A stretch of 64,000 nucleotides of DNA from Panonychus citri (taxonomy: Eukaryota; Arthropoda; Arachnida; Trombidiformes; Tetranychidae). The DNA lies in the NCBI RefSeq assembly GCF_014898815.1, contig NW_026515548.1, positions 1,408,501 to 1,472,500 of the forward strand, given 5' to 3'. The translations under genes were made by a program, and so were the position numbers. Shown here one piece after another: positions 43,761 through 55,600 of the stretch (positions within the stretch are counted from its first letter, which is position 1; the number at the start of each line of letters is the position of its first letter). Below the pieces are notes generated by a model. It worked only from the letters and a program-made list of their open reading frames with translations, was not told the DNA's origin and ran no database searches.

Positions 43761-45245
43761 CTAATTTCTAATCACAATTAAGCTATTGGAAAGGTTTAGG
43801 GATGGGCACAAATGATCAGAGAAACTGACCAACAATGTTTGATTAACTTTAATCAAGAGGTTAATTAGAAAAAAAATATTAGTTAACTGATTGTAAGTGG
43901 TGACGATTTAGGATTTTCATTTGTTAACCAATCAAAAAATTAATTCTCATTTTTAAATTTCCATAAATTGTTGTAAATTCAATTTTTCTCAGCAATTAAG
44001 GATCACAATTTAAATTTTTCTTTCATTAATCGTTACCATTTGTTGCTCTTGTCAACATTCAATGAGAGTTGAAGATTAATCCTCAACCTTATCATTCACA
44101 ATTTAATCTAATCCAATTTCTTGACATAATTAACAAAATCAATCCTCATAATTGTTGCCACTCCGACAAATAATCAACAATTAAATTAGAATTGATCAAA
44201 ATTAACTTTCATTGGAAATCAGTTGTTACAATCAATTAACAAGAGAATCAAATTAACTTTAAATAGCTTCAGGTAATAATAATTTCCCACAATTAGAAAG
44301 TGAATTAAGTTAATTGTGACAAATCAATATTCTCAAGCCTAAATCAACCCAATTTTAGATTAGAAGCTCTAATCATAATCTCCTCAAAATAACAACAATT
44401 AATCTAATACTGTAAAGGTAAATCAAGTTAATTTTCCTCAACAAAGTAATCAAATTAATCCTCTAATTGTAGGTAAAAAAATTACGATCTCTCCACAATT
44501 AACTTTACTTTCCTGTGCACCATCAAGTGGACAATATCCTTGGACAAACCGGTTTAATTGCCATCATGTTAGTTTGTTGATTAATGACATTAATTAGATT
44601 GTAAACTAATCATTTCAAGTGTCACAATAGAAGGAAATTTTAATTCGTTAATCCAGTGATTAGTTTCCCAAAGAGAGAGAGAGAGAAAATTAAAGCTCTA
44701 AGCAAATTGAGTGATTCTTAATTCTGTGTCAGCAACAGTTGAAGAGACTCTTGATCATATGTTCATCATTCAATAAAAGGTAAGTGGTTGTGTTTAATTC
44801 ACAGAATTTGATTCTCAAACAATTTACCTTTAATCATCTTCTAATCAAGACAATTAACGTTTTTTTCTCATTGTTATTAGAAAACAGATCAATATCTTGG
44901 AGAGGATAATCTCCTTAGGAAAATAAAGGTAAATAAAAATTTCATTTCTCTTTAACCTTATCCAATATCCTTAATAATCTTTGAGAAAAACAATCAATCT
45001 AATTAACTATTGTCAATTTAGATTCTTTAATGTCATGAATATTATTGATTCGTAATCAATATAACAAATTAATTCGATAGTAAAATGTATTGAATTACCA
45101 ATAGAATTGTCTCTCAATCAACATAAATAATATTCTCATTCTAATATTTTTTTTTCTTCTTTTACTCTACTTTTTCTGTCTTCTATTTTTTTCTCTTTCT
45201 TCATCTCTGTCTTCTAATTTTCCTCTCTCTCTCTCTCTATCCTTC
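43761..45245. other. Intergenic DNA and probable 5' UTR exons of the CPTP gene
   Basis: AT-rich with TTAATTG words to about 44.6 kb. From 44.7 kb, candidate non-coding exons with donors occur (AAAG|GTAAGT at 44779, AAAG|GTAAAT at 44929). A long pyrimidine tract then leads to the ATG at 45246. No coding exon is supported. Confidence 0.45.
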
Positions 45246-46757
45246 ATGTCTTGTCAACAGAATCATCTGTTCATTGATGAGCCAACGATCAAAAACATCA
45301 ACAAACTCTCATTGAAACACTTCCATCAACTGTATGATTATATTGTCGTTCGTCCTCCCATTAGTTGGTTCAGATCATCAGTCAACCTTTTCACCGTCAA
45401 CACTAATCATCAACCTGAAACGCAACAATCAACAACAATCAAATCAACGCCATTAAAAGCAATCGCTCATTTCCATAAGCAAATTACTGTTACTCCTTGT
45501 CAACCATTTTCCTCCCTTCTCACCACCACCTTCATCTCCTCGTCTTCCTCTTCCACCACCAACACTTTTCCACCTCTCGTTAAATTTACTCTACTTTTCT
45601 GTTTGTTTATCTTTTTCTATCTCTTCAGTTCATCAATTTATTTATCAAATTCTCATTTTAAATCATCACCATCATCATTCAGTAACCATATTGTTCAAAG
45701 AATGTCAAGTGATACCTGTAAAAGTTCATTCGATGTGGACAAAGTTTGTAATTGTCTCAGAAAGTACAACGAAGATCCAAATGCTTCGAGTCTCGATCTT
45801 TATATCGAAGCTTATAAGGAATTACAAAAGTACGTGTTCATGTTGACTATTAGTTTTTAATTGTTTTCGATTGATTGTCAATATTGTAAATCTTTTCGTT
45901 TTGTTTTTGTTTCTTCATTTTTTTAGGTTCTTTGAATGTCTTGGAACTGTGTTCTCATTTGTGACCTCCGATGTCGAGAGTAAGATCAATATTCTTGAGA
46001 CCTATCGAAATGATCCTAAGTGTAACGATGATTATGTTACTCTACAATCAATGATGGAGTACGAAGCTAAACATAATCTACTTCGAAGTGAAGAAAGACC
46101 TTCAGGTGATTAATCTCATCATTTTCTTTCGTCTATCAATGATTATTTTCATCTGTTTTCAACGTAATTATTGATGATTATTATCATTTGATTGATTGCC
46201 AATAATATAAAGAAATACATGTTTATAATTAGTGTACAAAGCCACGTCAGAATATGGCGATTGTCTGTTGATCGTAATGATTTCCGACCAAATTTTTTGG
46301 AGAAAAGTTCTGATCAATGGTCAGAACTTTGACTTTGGACATTGAGAAATTTGAGAATATTATGTTTAAACTAATTAGATTTTTTTCTTATTCTTTTAAT
46401 TGTTGATTAGGTGCTCGCACATTGTTGAGATTACATCGAGCTCTTGCATTTATCTCTAAGTTCATCTTGGAAGTGAGTAAACTTGAAGATTCGGCGGCCA
46501 CTGGACCAGCGGCTCGAACTGCTTACCAGGCCACTTTAGCTAAATATCATCCGTGGGTGATCAGGAAAACCGCTTCATTAGCCATGTATGGATTACCTAA
46601 TCGTGAACAGTTAATTGTACGAGCCTTTGGTGGTGAACCAGGGGACGATAAGGATAAACTCACCCAAACCATGATAACTTTGGCTGAACTATCGGAAACC
46701 GCTTATAATATAACCAATAAACTTTACGAAGACAACAATTTACTTGATTTACCTTAA
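45246..46757 (+). CDS. CPTP: Ceramide-1-phosphate transfer protein (GLTP fold)
   Basis: Exons 45246..45829, 45927..46105 and 46411..46757 join in phase to 369 aa from the first ATG, or 217 aa from Met153 (ATG at 45702). The 217-aa core matches the CPTP family (human: 214 aa). It runs from FDVDKVCNCLRKYNEDP to the identical end LLDLP. Landmarks are LGTVFSFVTSDVESKI, the lipid-phosphate-binding Arg pair in ARTLLRLHRALAF, and His/Trp in YHPWVIRKTASLA. CPTP moves ceramide-1-phosphate between membranes in the cytosol and restrains inflammasome and eicosanoid output in mammals. The upstream 152 codons are open and include a strong membrane segment (PPLVKFTLLFCLFIFFYLF), which would make a type II anchored form. 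Whether translation starts at 45246 or 45702 cannot be told here. The core matches the family without the extension, so I trust 45702 more. Confidence 0.9.
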
Positions 46758-47688
46758 AGGACTTGAAATTGATGCCACAAAGGATTAATTATCAATCGTC
46801 TCATCGTCATAATCAACAGCAATCAAGATCAAAGCAACAATTAAGTTTCTCATCATTAACCTGATCAATATTAATTTTCTCTCTCTTTCATTGATTGTGA
46901 CATATTTTTATTTTTATGGCAACTGTAAATCCCTATTTCCGTTTCCTCCTCATCCGCATCCTTATATTTACCAATCACCGGTTCTGTTGGTTAATTGTTT
47001 TTCCCTTTTCACTATTTGCAATTTGTTAATCATTCATTTTGTCTGATTGGTATAATTTGTGATTATCTTTAATTTAGTTCTTCTTTTTTTTCCGAGGAAT
47101 AGACGTAAACGAACAATTAATTTTATTAATACCATTAATTGGAAATGATTTCAATTACATTTGCCTTTTAGTGTTGCTATTTGACAATTAGGAAAATTGT
47201 AATTAGTTAATTTTTGTGCACTTGAATTTATCCAAATAACAATCCCGAATCCTTAATCAAACAATTGTGATAGAAACAAATTGCAACCATTATTTGATTA
47301 ATCAAATCGCCTAAATCAATTATCTCAAGTTTATGATCAACAATTAATGATCAACATGATATTTCAAGTATTTAGTAAATCACAATTAGATTTATCTGAT
47401 GATCGGTAAACAATTTAAATTTTTGCTTCTCCCTTAATTGTTAAATTTATTTTTTATTAACTCGTATTTAAATTACTCTGTATTTTTATTGTAGTCCCTT
47501 AATTTTTTATCACAATTATTACTCCTTGTTGATCAAATTGATTATTCAAAATTAATTTTCTTCCTTAATTGTCATAATTTTTTTTAATTACTTCTTTAAT
47601 CATTTCCAATTTGATTGATTCCCTTTTGTTTTCATCACAATTTAATTTTTCGCTCAATGAACAAAATTGTAACAATTTCATGATTTCT
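46758..47688. other. Intergenic DNA downstream of CPTP
   Basis: AT-rich spacer before the repeat mosaic; no gene seen. It holds the CPTP 3' UTR. Confidence 0.5.
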
Positions 47689-47875
47689 AGAATTAAACTG
47701 CTCACAATCAAACCAAAATTTAAAATCATTGGCAACAATTTATTGATATGATACGAAAAAAGACAATCATATCAAATTGTGTTCGAGTTAATTATCAACC
47801 ACATGAGAGAGTTTTTATCTTTTTTCTACATCAAAGTTTCTGATTAGAAATTGAAAGATATTATTGTAAGAATTG
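47689..47875. repeat. Repeat S, copy 1
   Basis: Aligns with 49245-49450 (copy 2). Both begin with AACTGCTCACAATCAAACCA and share CAATTGTGTTCGAGTTAATT and TTTGATTAGAAATTG. The copies differ by numerous substitutions and indels. The two S copies bracket the whole 47.7-49.4 kb mosaic in direct orientation. Confidence 0.75.
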
Positions 47876-47924
47876 TCACAATTGGGTAAGAACAATATGA
47901 AATTGAATAGATTCTGACCCTCAA

Positions 47925-48085
47925 ACAACCTTGAAACTGTATCTTAGCAGAATGACCTTAAATGATCTTGATATTCAAATATGACAATTGAAATCTCTTC
48001 CACAACTCGAGTTTTAGAGGTTTAATACTCAAAAGCAAAAAGGTTATCCAAGAAAAACTTGTTGGAAACTGGGTAAAATGCCCTT
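47925..48085. repeat. Repeat R, copy 1
   Basis: One of three direct copies (others at 48651-48780 and 49105-49245). It shares GCAGAATGACC, AATGATCTTGATATT and CAACTCGAGTTT. The tail TTGTTGGAAACTGGGTAAAATGCC corresponds to the end of copy 3. Confidence 0.75.
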
Positions 48086-48097
48086 TGTTTCACCCTT

Positions 48098-48413
48098 GAT
48101 TGCTATTTTTTAAAAATGGCTGTGGCTTCTTTGCATCATCAGCAGAGAAAATATCTCAACTCAACTTTTTTAATCGTCATGATGGTATAAAAATCGATTG
48201 GGATAGGGAATATGGCATATTGAAATTCTTGGCAGCTTCCACCTACTGGCACTCATGGTTTTCGGAATGCAAACTCATTACTACTCCATCACACAGGGGA
48301 TTTATAATGGACTGAATTGTGTTGGTATTCATCATGGTTTCAAAAATCATTTTGATAAACGGGATATAGACCTTGAACTGGCATTTGATCCAGACGATAA
48401 GTTTCTAATTTAG
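48098..48413 (+). pseudogene. Orphan coding fragment, possibly GH18 chitinase-like
   Basis: An open frame at 48100-48318 reads FFASSAEKISQLNFFNRHDG IKIDWD... The order FASSAEK...F-x-x-x-DGxxIDWD resembles the GH18 segment around the catalytic DGxDxDWE. The last residue is Asp instead of the catalytic Glu, so it could not be an active chitinase site. After the stop at 48313, a one-base shift reopens LNCVGIHHGFKNHFDKRDID to about 48413. It lies between repeat copies R1 and R2. The assignment is weak, since downstream residues do not follow the family. Confidence 0.35.
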
Positions 48414-48650
48414 TAAAAAGTTTCCGAAGGAGCTTTTCTATATTAGTCACCGTCTGAGAATCCATTCAAAATTCAAAAACAACCATATACCCCAAACAAA
48501 AAGGTTTCTCGACTTAAACTCTCTTTTTTGAAAGGAAATTAATGAGAATTGGCTGAAAAGCTTCTGAATCATAAACAACTAAACATGTCTCAAAGTTATA
48601 ACCTCGTTAGTAGCTTCATCATTGAGTCTAAATTTGATTCTGGCCATCAA

Positions 48651-48780
48651 ATGACCTTGAATTGAAACTGTATCTATGCAGAATGACCTCGAATGATCTT
48701 GATATTAAAATATGACAAGTGAATACCATCTAAACTTCCTCAACTCGAGTTTGAGGTCTAATCCCTGGCATTTGGCATTC
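48651..48780. repeat. Repeat R, copy 2
   Basis: Nearly identical to copy 3 over GTATCTATGCAGAATGACCT, ATACCATCTAAACTTCC and AACTCGAGTTTGAGGTCTAA. It ends in CTAATCCCTGGCATTTGGC, a word also present in the last exon of the adjacent secreted gene (about 49697-49715). Confidence 0.8.
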
Positions 48781-48816
48781 ATTGTTCAAGATGAATACCA
48801 TTGTTTACTTGCTTAC

Positions 48817-49100
48817 CGGTTTGAAAGTCGATAAATCTTCCATCTTGTTTAATATCGAATTGGTAAACTATACAAAATAAAAAAGATCAATAACAAAAAA
48901 TCAAGCTTACATGAAACACGTTTATTTGCTAAGATTAGATTTACTTTAAAAGAATCATTTAAAATGATTTCTTTTTCATTATGACCAACAATTAAGCGCC
49001 ATCTGCCTAAGCTAAGGGGTTGATGAAAAAGATAATGACATTTAACTAGAGCCAAGTTCATGATCAAGATTAATTGACTCATGAAAGTTTCTTGTACACC
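48817..49100 (-). pseudogene. Two-exon gene fragment, possibly alpha-2-macroglobulin-like
   Basis: The minus strand has an acceptor (TTTTCAAG|GTGTAC) near 49100 and an exon ending TCA T|GTAAGC at 48911. A 43-nt intron follows, then a second exon, 48817..48867, bounded by TATAG|TTTAC and ACCG|GTAAGC. The phases match (1/1). The peptide includes CHYLFHQPLSLGRWRLIVGH ... NDSFKV, then FYQFDIKQDGRFIDFQTG. The P-x-LGxWxIxV...F-x-V order recalls the MG2 domain of the alpha-2-macroglobulin/thioester-protein family, but this is tentative. Neighbouring exons are missing because repeat copies R2 and R3 adjoin on both sides. It looks like a stranded piece of a larger gene. Confidence 0.4.
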
Positions 49101-49104
49101 TTGA

Positions 49105-49245
49105 AAACGAAACATGTATCTATGCAGAATGACCTCGAATGATCTTGATATTGAAATATGACTAGTGAATACCATCTAAACTTCCCCAACTCGAGTTTGA
49201 GGTCTAATACTCACTAGAAATTGTTGGGAACTAGGTGAAATGCCA
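49105..49245. repeat. Repeat R, copy 3
   Basis: See copy 2. It continues directly into repeat S copy 2, whereas R1 is separated from S1 by about 50 bp. Confidence 0.8.
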
Positions 49246-49450
49246 TGTAGAACTAAACTGCTCACAATCAAACCAACAATTAAAGTCGAAAACGAAAAAA
49301 TCGTCGGTAACAGTTTATTGATATCGAACGAAAAAAAGATATAAACTCAGATCCAATTGTGTTCGAGTTAATTAACAATCAGTTGAGAGAATTTTGATTT
49401 TTTCCTTAATCAAAGTTTTTGATTAGAAATTGGAAATTATTGTTGTAACA
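49245..49450. repeat. Repeat S, copy 2
   Basis: Direct-orientation partner of 47689-47875. It ends about 45 bp before the stop codon of the secreted Cys-rich gene. Confidence 0.75.
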
Positions 49451-49493
49451 ATTTGTAAGAATTAACAGTTAATTAAGTTACTTGACGATTCGG

Positions 49494-50690
49494 TCAATTA
49501 GTTAATAGAAAACGAAAGTAAGAAGTCAAATACTTCGTGATCGGGTTATTGGTCATCGAAGGGTCAAGAGTTGCGCCATTAGCTGGATAAAGGGAATTAC
49601 ATCGAGATCCATTGAAATTGAATTCGTTTTGTTTACAAATCATGTTGGTTAATCCAGCGAATGCTTTTTCCATGAAATTAGTTAATGCTTCACGTCCTAA
49701 TCCCTGGCATTTGGCTGAGGTCATTCTGAGATTATCGTGATAATGGCAATTGGAAATAATAATAAAGAGTTGGTTAAGAAAAGATCATCATCTCTATCGT
49801 TAAATTACCGTCAAGGTATCGAAAGATTAAGATTATAAGAGATCTTATTGAGATAATTAATTCACAAGGTAAATCGATGGACAGAACTTACTCAAGGAGA
49901 CAGTTTTCCCAACGATTGTATGAACAACATGTAAGGTCAAGTCGATCGTCAAAGTCCTCAAATTTGTTGACCTTGTCGATGGACATTAAATAAGGTTGAT
50001 TACAGTTCTTTTTGTATTCGTCCTTGGACAAAATATTATCGGCAATACATGGTGAATGTTTCAAGAATTCTGGATAAATATGAGAAAAGAATGAGATGAT
50101 TAATTGACCAAAGGTGATCACAAGGTTAATTGGATTGTTTAATTGTTAGCGAGATAAAATAATCAACCTAATTACCTTCTCGTAACTGTCCAGGCTTACA
50201 AAATTTATCGATTGATTTTTGAAATGATTCCAAAGCAAATTCAAACATCTCCTTTTGAATTGGTGTTCCACATTTATCAATGTGATCTTTCAAACAATTA
50301 AGACCTTCCAATGAGTTTCTGTTGATTAAATTCAATTATTTTGATTAACTTTAATCATCTCTTATATGTAAGTAGTTTGTTGATGGTCAGGGAGCTCTCG
50401 ATTAGCTGATTGTTATATTATTATGATATTGGATTAGGGATGTTGATTAGTTGATTGTTGTACTTACGAGCAAATTTCATCGATTCCTCTTGATGTGGTG
50501 ATTAATTTGTACGATTGAGTATCATTTGAATAACGATCAACTTTTTCAATACAATCTTTAAGTTCCTTGAGGTGACAATTAACATTTGGACGACGATCTC
50601 TGAATTTGTTTTCTTTTTACTATTAGATTGACAATTGACAATTGAGATGATTAAGACAATTAGAGTAATTTGAATGAGAAATTTTCTCAT
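49494..50690 (-). CDS. Secreted cysteine-rich protein, four exons, with a frame break after the signal peptide
   Basis: Exons 50468..50690, 50176..50318, 49892..50069 and 49494..49725 have clean GT-AG borders in matching phase. A signal peptide (MRKFLIQITLIVLIISIVNC) begins at ATG 50690. The mature part reads NVNCHLKELKDCIEKVDRYS onward, through IDEICSNSLEGLNCLKDHID, TCCSYNRWENCLLEMTSAKC and NMICKQNEFNFNGSRC. It has more than a dozen cysteines and is about 220 aa. The C...CC-x-Y-x-x-W-x-x-CL pattern is reminiscent of secreted DUF1397/27-kDa haemolymph-glycoprotein or DUF19-type proteins, tentatively. The signal peptide and the body of exon 1 are in different frames. One base is missing, or two are extra, in the A-rich run around 50600-50625, and no realistic intron fixes it. 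It is either a sequence error or a recently broken gene. Confidence 0.7.
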
Positions 50691-51765
50691 AATTGTTGTA
50701 ATTCCGTTGATTTTGATGAAACTTGATGTGTTTTCTTAACAGAATTAAGTTAACGTTGGAAACATTTAAAGTGTAAAGAAATTAAATTGATTGTGACTTA
50801 AGTGATTAAATCATTTTGGAGGATAAATTGAGAGAGATGATAAAATGGGAGGATGATTAAAATTGGATGATGAGGATGAGGTGACAAAAAACTTACACCA
50901 ATTGATTACGATCTTAATTCAATGATTACCTTGGATTAGCGGAAGGGTTTAATTAATTTACTCATAATGAGAGTAAATTGATTGAATTGATTGTTGAATT
51001 TTTCTGATGTGAGTGAAATTTTTCATTGATGACAAATGTAAAAATAGCTTAATCTTAATTACTGTCTACTAATCATGTAACAATTAGCAAAAAATCCTTA
51101 TTTATTTTGATAATTAAATAAATTCACTCATTAGAGAGTTTTAATTAAACCTACAAAGTTAATTAGTCTCTCACCTTTATCATCAAATTAATCCTTTAAT
51201 TTTCCTCTTAACAGTTAATCCAAAAATCTAATCATTAGAATCAAGCTAATTTCCAATGATTCTCTGATTGTTAAGGTCATGTAATCTTAATCGGTTGATT
51301 GTCTCGACACAATTATACCACAATCAAGGAGATTCACTATTGAGAAATCAAATTAAATTCGCAATTCATATCAGATCAATTCAGTGTAATTGTGATGATT
51401 AAATTGTGATGGAAACTTTGAAATTTTCGAAATTTGTTTTCTTTATTTTGTTCAATATGATAAATAAAAGGGATAAGGAAAAAAATGGGAAAATATACTC
51501 ATGAGAAATGATTAAGACTGAGAAATTATCGTTCAATTATTCAATAGTACAAAGGGTTCGAAAAGAAGATCACTTTTCGGTTAATTGTTTTTTTCTTACA
51601 AAATACAAATGAGATGAATTAATTAGCGTCTATTATAAGATCCCCTTGAAATAGACCCTGTGAGTATGTCGGAGTTTTTTTTACATGATAAATTCAGTGA
51701 TATATATAAACCAATTGTTGTCATTGATAAAATGAATTAGGAATTGGTATCAGATAACAATTAGG
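50691..51765. other. Intergenic DNA
   Basis: AT-rich; no exon supported. The left end should contain the promoter of the Cys-rich gene, but no clear TATA/Inr pair was found. Confidence 0.45.
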
Positions 51766-51849
51766 TCAATTGTCCCGTTGATCAATAGTTTTGGCACAAA
51801 AGTCTCGGAAAACGGGGCACGGAGATTCCCAGAAAGCTTGACCACTGAT
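51766..51849 (-). other. Orphan candidate terminal exon
   Basis: After an acceptor (ATTATATCAG|ATC) the minus strand reads 27 codons, ISGQAFWESPCPVFRDFCAK..., to a TGA at 51766-51768. GC content is raised relative to the flanks. It could be an alternative last exon of the VWC-mucin gene or a stranded exon. No in-phase upstream donor was identified. Confidence 0.3.
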
Positions 51850-52284
51850 CTGATATAATATTTGACAATTTAAGTTAATACAATTGAGTTAATTTTTTTT
51901 CCATATTCTATTCAATAAACACACAATAGACTCAATTGCTTGAAGATGATGAGGTGAATTTGGCGATATGATGATGAGCATGATGACGATGAAAATGGTG
52001 AAGATGAGGATGAGAGATGATTAGATTAGACGAGAATCAATAATATTAATGATGGTAAAATGGTCACAGAGGAAGATGATTAAAAGTGATGAACATGATT
52101 TGAGTTGAGCTTTCGAAGTGGCAAAATTGCAAATTGATCAAATAAATTGTGTTGACTTGATTATCCTTTTGATTGATTTTTATCCAAATGATTCTGCGAA
52201 TTGTTGACAATTATATTTGATTAATTCTTTTCAATGTTATTGATTATTAATCATTTGAAATTTTCTTCTCCTTTACCAACCAGT
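51850..52284. other. 3' flank of the VWC-mucin gene
   Basis: AT-rich with GATGAT-type runs around 51940-52090; no gene seen. Confidence 0.4.
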
Positions 52285-52583
52285 TTAACGTTTACTTGTT
52301 GCGAAAAAGTTTCGACTCATTCGTAGTAAAAGCGGCGATTGCGGTGAACAGTTTTGTGGATTACATCTCATGACACCATCGCTTTCACACTTACACTCCA
52401 TACATGGGCCACTGGCCGGTTTTATGACCTGTCCAAGCGGATACATCGAACCATTTACTTCACAACCTGTGGAATAATAATTAGTAAAAAGTAATTAATA
52501 AAAAGCAATTCAATCGAAAATCAAACAACTAAAAGTGTATCTTGACCATTGACTCTAAGGTTGATTAAGTTTCTTAATCCCAT

Positions 52584-52625
<42 letters not shown>

Positions 52626-55600
52626 AAAAGTTCGTTAATCTGAAAGGTAAACAAATCGAAAGTAAATTTTTGATAAGATTAAGTGGATTGATAGATTTGT
52701 AATGAGATGAGATTAGTTTTGAATTTATAATTTGAGACGATGAAGCAACAACAACAAAATTGACTTTTACTTGTGGCCTCAGGTCAAATAGTAGGTCAAA
52801 TTGATGGCCAATGGATGTATAATATTTATAATCATCTTGTAGGAATAAAAAAATGTTCATCATCAAATTAAATGATAAAGATAAAGATGATTAGTGAGGT
52901 TTAGTTCACATGATCATAAGAAAAGTATAAATTTCTCTCTGTCAAACAAAATCTTCCAAAGGTGTTGGTCATAAATCCAGTTCTCATTGACTTTCTAATA
53001 GAACTAAATTAGTCCCAACTAATCACAATCAATTCTAAATCTCTTTCGATCAACTCACTCAACCTCTCTTTCTCCCTCTATCTGGGCATCCAAATCATCA
53101 TCATCTTCATCTCCAATTTGATAAACTTTGGATTGATCTCAATTTAGATCAACCAATCAGTTTCTTATCAACAGCAACAATCAATACAATCAGGTCAATC
53201 AACTAAATAATTATATCCATTGATTTGAGAGGATACGCAATTTCAAAGGTCAATATTACGGTGGTCAGTCTTTGGACATTCAATACGTACCTTTAACTTG
53301 AGTAGTTGTCCTTAAGAAAGGCAATGGTGTTGTTGATGTTACATTGACAGTTGATATGTGAACAGCTAAATTGTTGGAGGAGGAAAAAAAGTTTAATTTG
53401 ATTAGATAAACATGATCACTAATTTAGCCTTAGGGTTTATTTGTACTTACGACATTCATATCGAGGGCAACAAAAACCTTCAATTGTTGTTTCATAACAA
53501 TTTGGTATCGGCGGTGGGCAAGTTTGCTGGAGGCAAATGATGTCGCCTCGGAAACAGAAACAGAAATCACATGGATGAGGTCTTGGGATCTGTTCAGCTG
53601 ATTGGTAAATTTTACCATTGAAAACACAAGCTAAAAGTGATCAAAGAAACGGGAAAATTAGTTATTGGTACCAACGAAATCAATTGATTGATATGAACTT
53701 ACATGAATCTTCAACTCCATCCGATTGACTGGTCATATTATCGTGTTGGATTGTCGTTGTTGGAAGCTCAGTGAATGTGGCAGCCGTGGTGGTGGTTGGG
53801 GTTGTGGTTGTGGTTGTGGTTGTGGTTGTGGTTGGTGGCGGTTGTGGTGTTGTTATTTTCGTGGTCATTGAAATTGTCGATAGTTTTTCAATTAGACTTG
53901 TGGTTATATTACTTGGACTGATTGGAGTGGACATTTCTGTTTCTTCCCGTGAAATTGGCCTCAAACTTTGTGTCGTTGATTTTTCAACTGAATCAATTGA
54001 TCGTGAGGTAGCTGGAAGATCAGTGATTGATTTATTAACAAAAGATGCGACATAATCTTGTTTGGTTGTTGTCTGAATCGGTGACAATGTGCTAGTCACA
54101 AAAGCGCTGGTTGTTTGTAAATCTGGAGTAACTGAACTGCCGATAGGAATTCGTGTGATTGATGAATTGAAAGTGTGATCACCATCATCGATTCCACCGA
54201 TTGTATATGTGGTCAGGTATCGGTCAGAGGTTTGGGTATCATTGGGTCGATAAAGACTTTCAACTGATGTAACGGGTTTTTGGGTGACGTTTGTCGATAC
54301 CACGGTCATTGTAACTCGAGTCTCTTTATCTTCCGTTCGTGATTCAACTGGTGCTTCTGGAGTTACGACTGTCGGTGTTGAAGAATGACCTGAATATGTT
54401 TCGGTTGTCACATCATTTGGTTCTGTGACATTTTGAGATAATTCAAAGGATGTTGATGAAGATTGTGGTGTTGTTGTTGACAGATTAGTTGAAGTTTCTG
54501 GTGTAATTGTTGAGTAAGTTGTATCGATTGAAACTGTCGACGATGATGAGACTTGTTTGTCTTCTGGCTTCATTGTTTCTTGTGCCTTAATTGTTGATGC
54601 AGGTGACGAAGAGACATAACTTTGAGTTGTAGTTTCACTTATTTCGATATCACCTCGAGTTGTTGTCGATGAGAATTTGATTTCTGATTCTGATGATGTG
54701 TCAACTGGAACTGTCGATGATGATGAGACTTGTTTATCTTCAGGTCTCATTGATTCTTGTGTTGTAGGTTCTGATGATGAAGATGATGATGTCTCGGTAA
54801 TGTCACTCAAAGTAGTTGGTAATTTATCGTCAATTTCACTCTTGATCGTTGTGGATTTAGATGTTGATACAACAGGTAAGTCGATGAAGACAATGTGGTT
54901 ACTTCAACCATTCAGGTAATTTGGATGTTACTTCAACAGTATCTTCCTTCGAGGTTGTAGATGGTGTGGTCGTCTTCTCATCTTCAGGAATAGATGATGT
55001 TGGTAATCGCGAAGATGGAGTTTGGTCCGTTTCAGAGAGAGTAGTCAGTGATTCATCATCTGATACTTTGCTCTTGGTTGATTGAGTTACAGTTGAAGTT
55101 GCAGACGAAGGTGAGGATGAGAATGAGGATGGAGCTAAAGTTGTGGTCTTCTCATCTTCGATTGTGACTGTAGACGAAGAGAGAACCGAAGGTGATGAAG
55201 TAGTTACCGATTCACTTAATTCATCCTCTGATTTCGATGATGATGTTGTAGTTGTTGTTGTTGTTGTTGATGATATGATGATGATGTTGATTGTGATTCG
55301 GTTTCTGTGCGTGACAATTTAGTTGTATTTATATCATCATTTGTCTCTGTTACTGACTCTGAAGTAGATGATGTCGATGACGGGGTTGATGGTGTTGATG
55401 ATGATTCCAATGAAGATTGAGTTGTAGTTTTCAGTTCATCTCCAACATCATCGATACTTTGAGTAGATGATGAGCCAGGATGTGATTCAGATTTAATTGT
55501 TGTTGATGACAAATGAGAGGACAATGTTGTTGTTTCAATTGATACGATTGATGTTGATAATTTAGTCGTTAAATCATCATGTTTACCTTCAGGCTCAAGA

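Noticed and set aside
45871..46113. Separate small gene at the second CPTP exon
   Set aside because: It is exon 2 of CPTP plus flanking intron; borders and phases join it to its neighbours.
53771..54919. Plus-strand Val/Asp-rich open frames opposite the mucin (and similar ones to 63.9 kb)
   Set aside because: Complements of ACA/TCA/GAT-rich codons automatically give Val/Asp/Ser-rich open frames. They track the repeat blocks and carry no independent signal.
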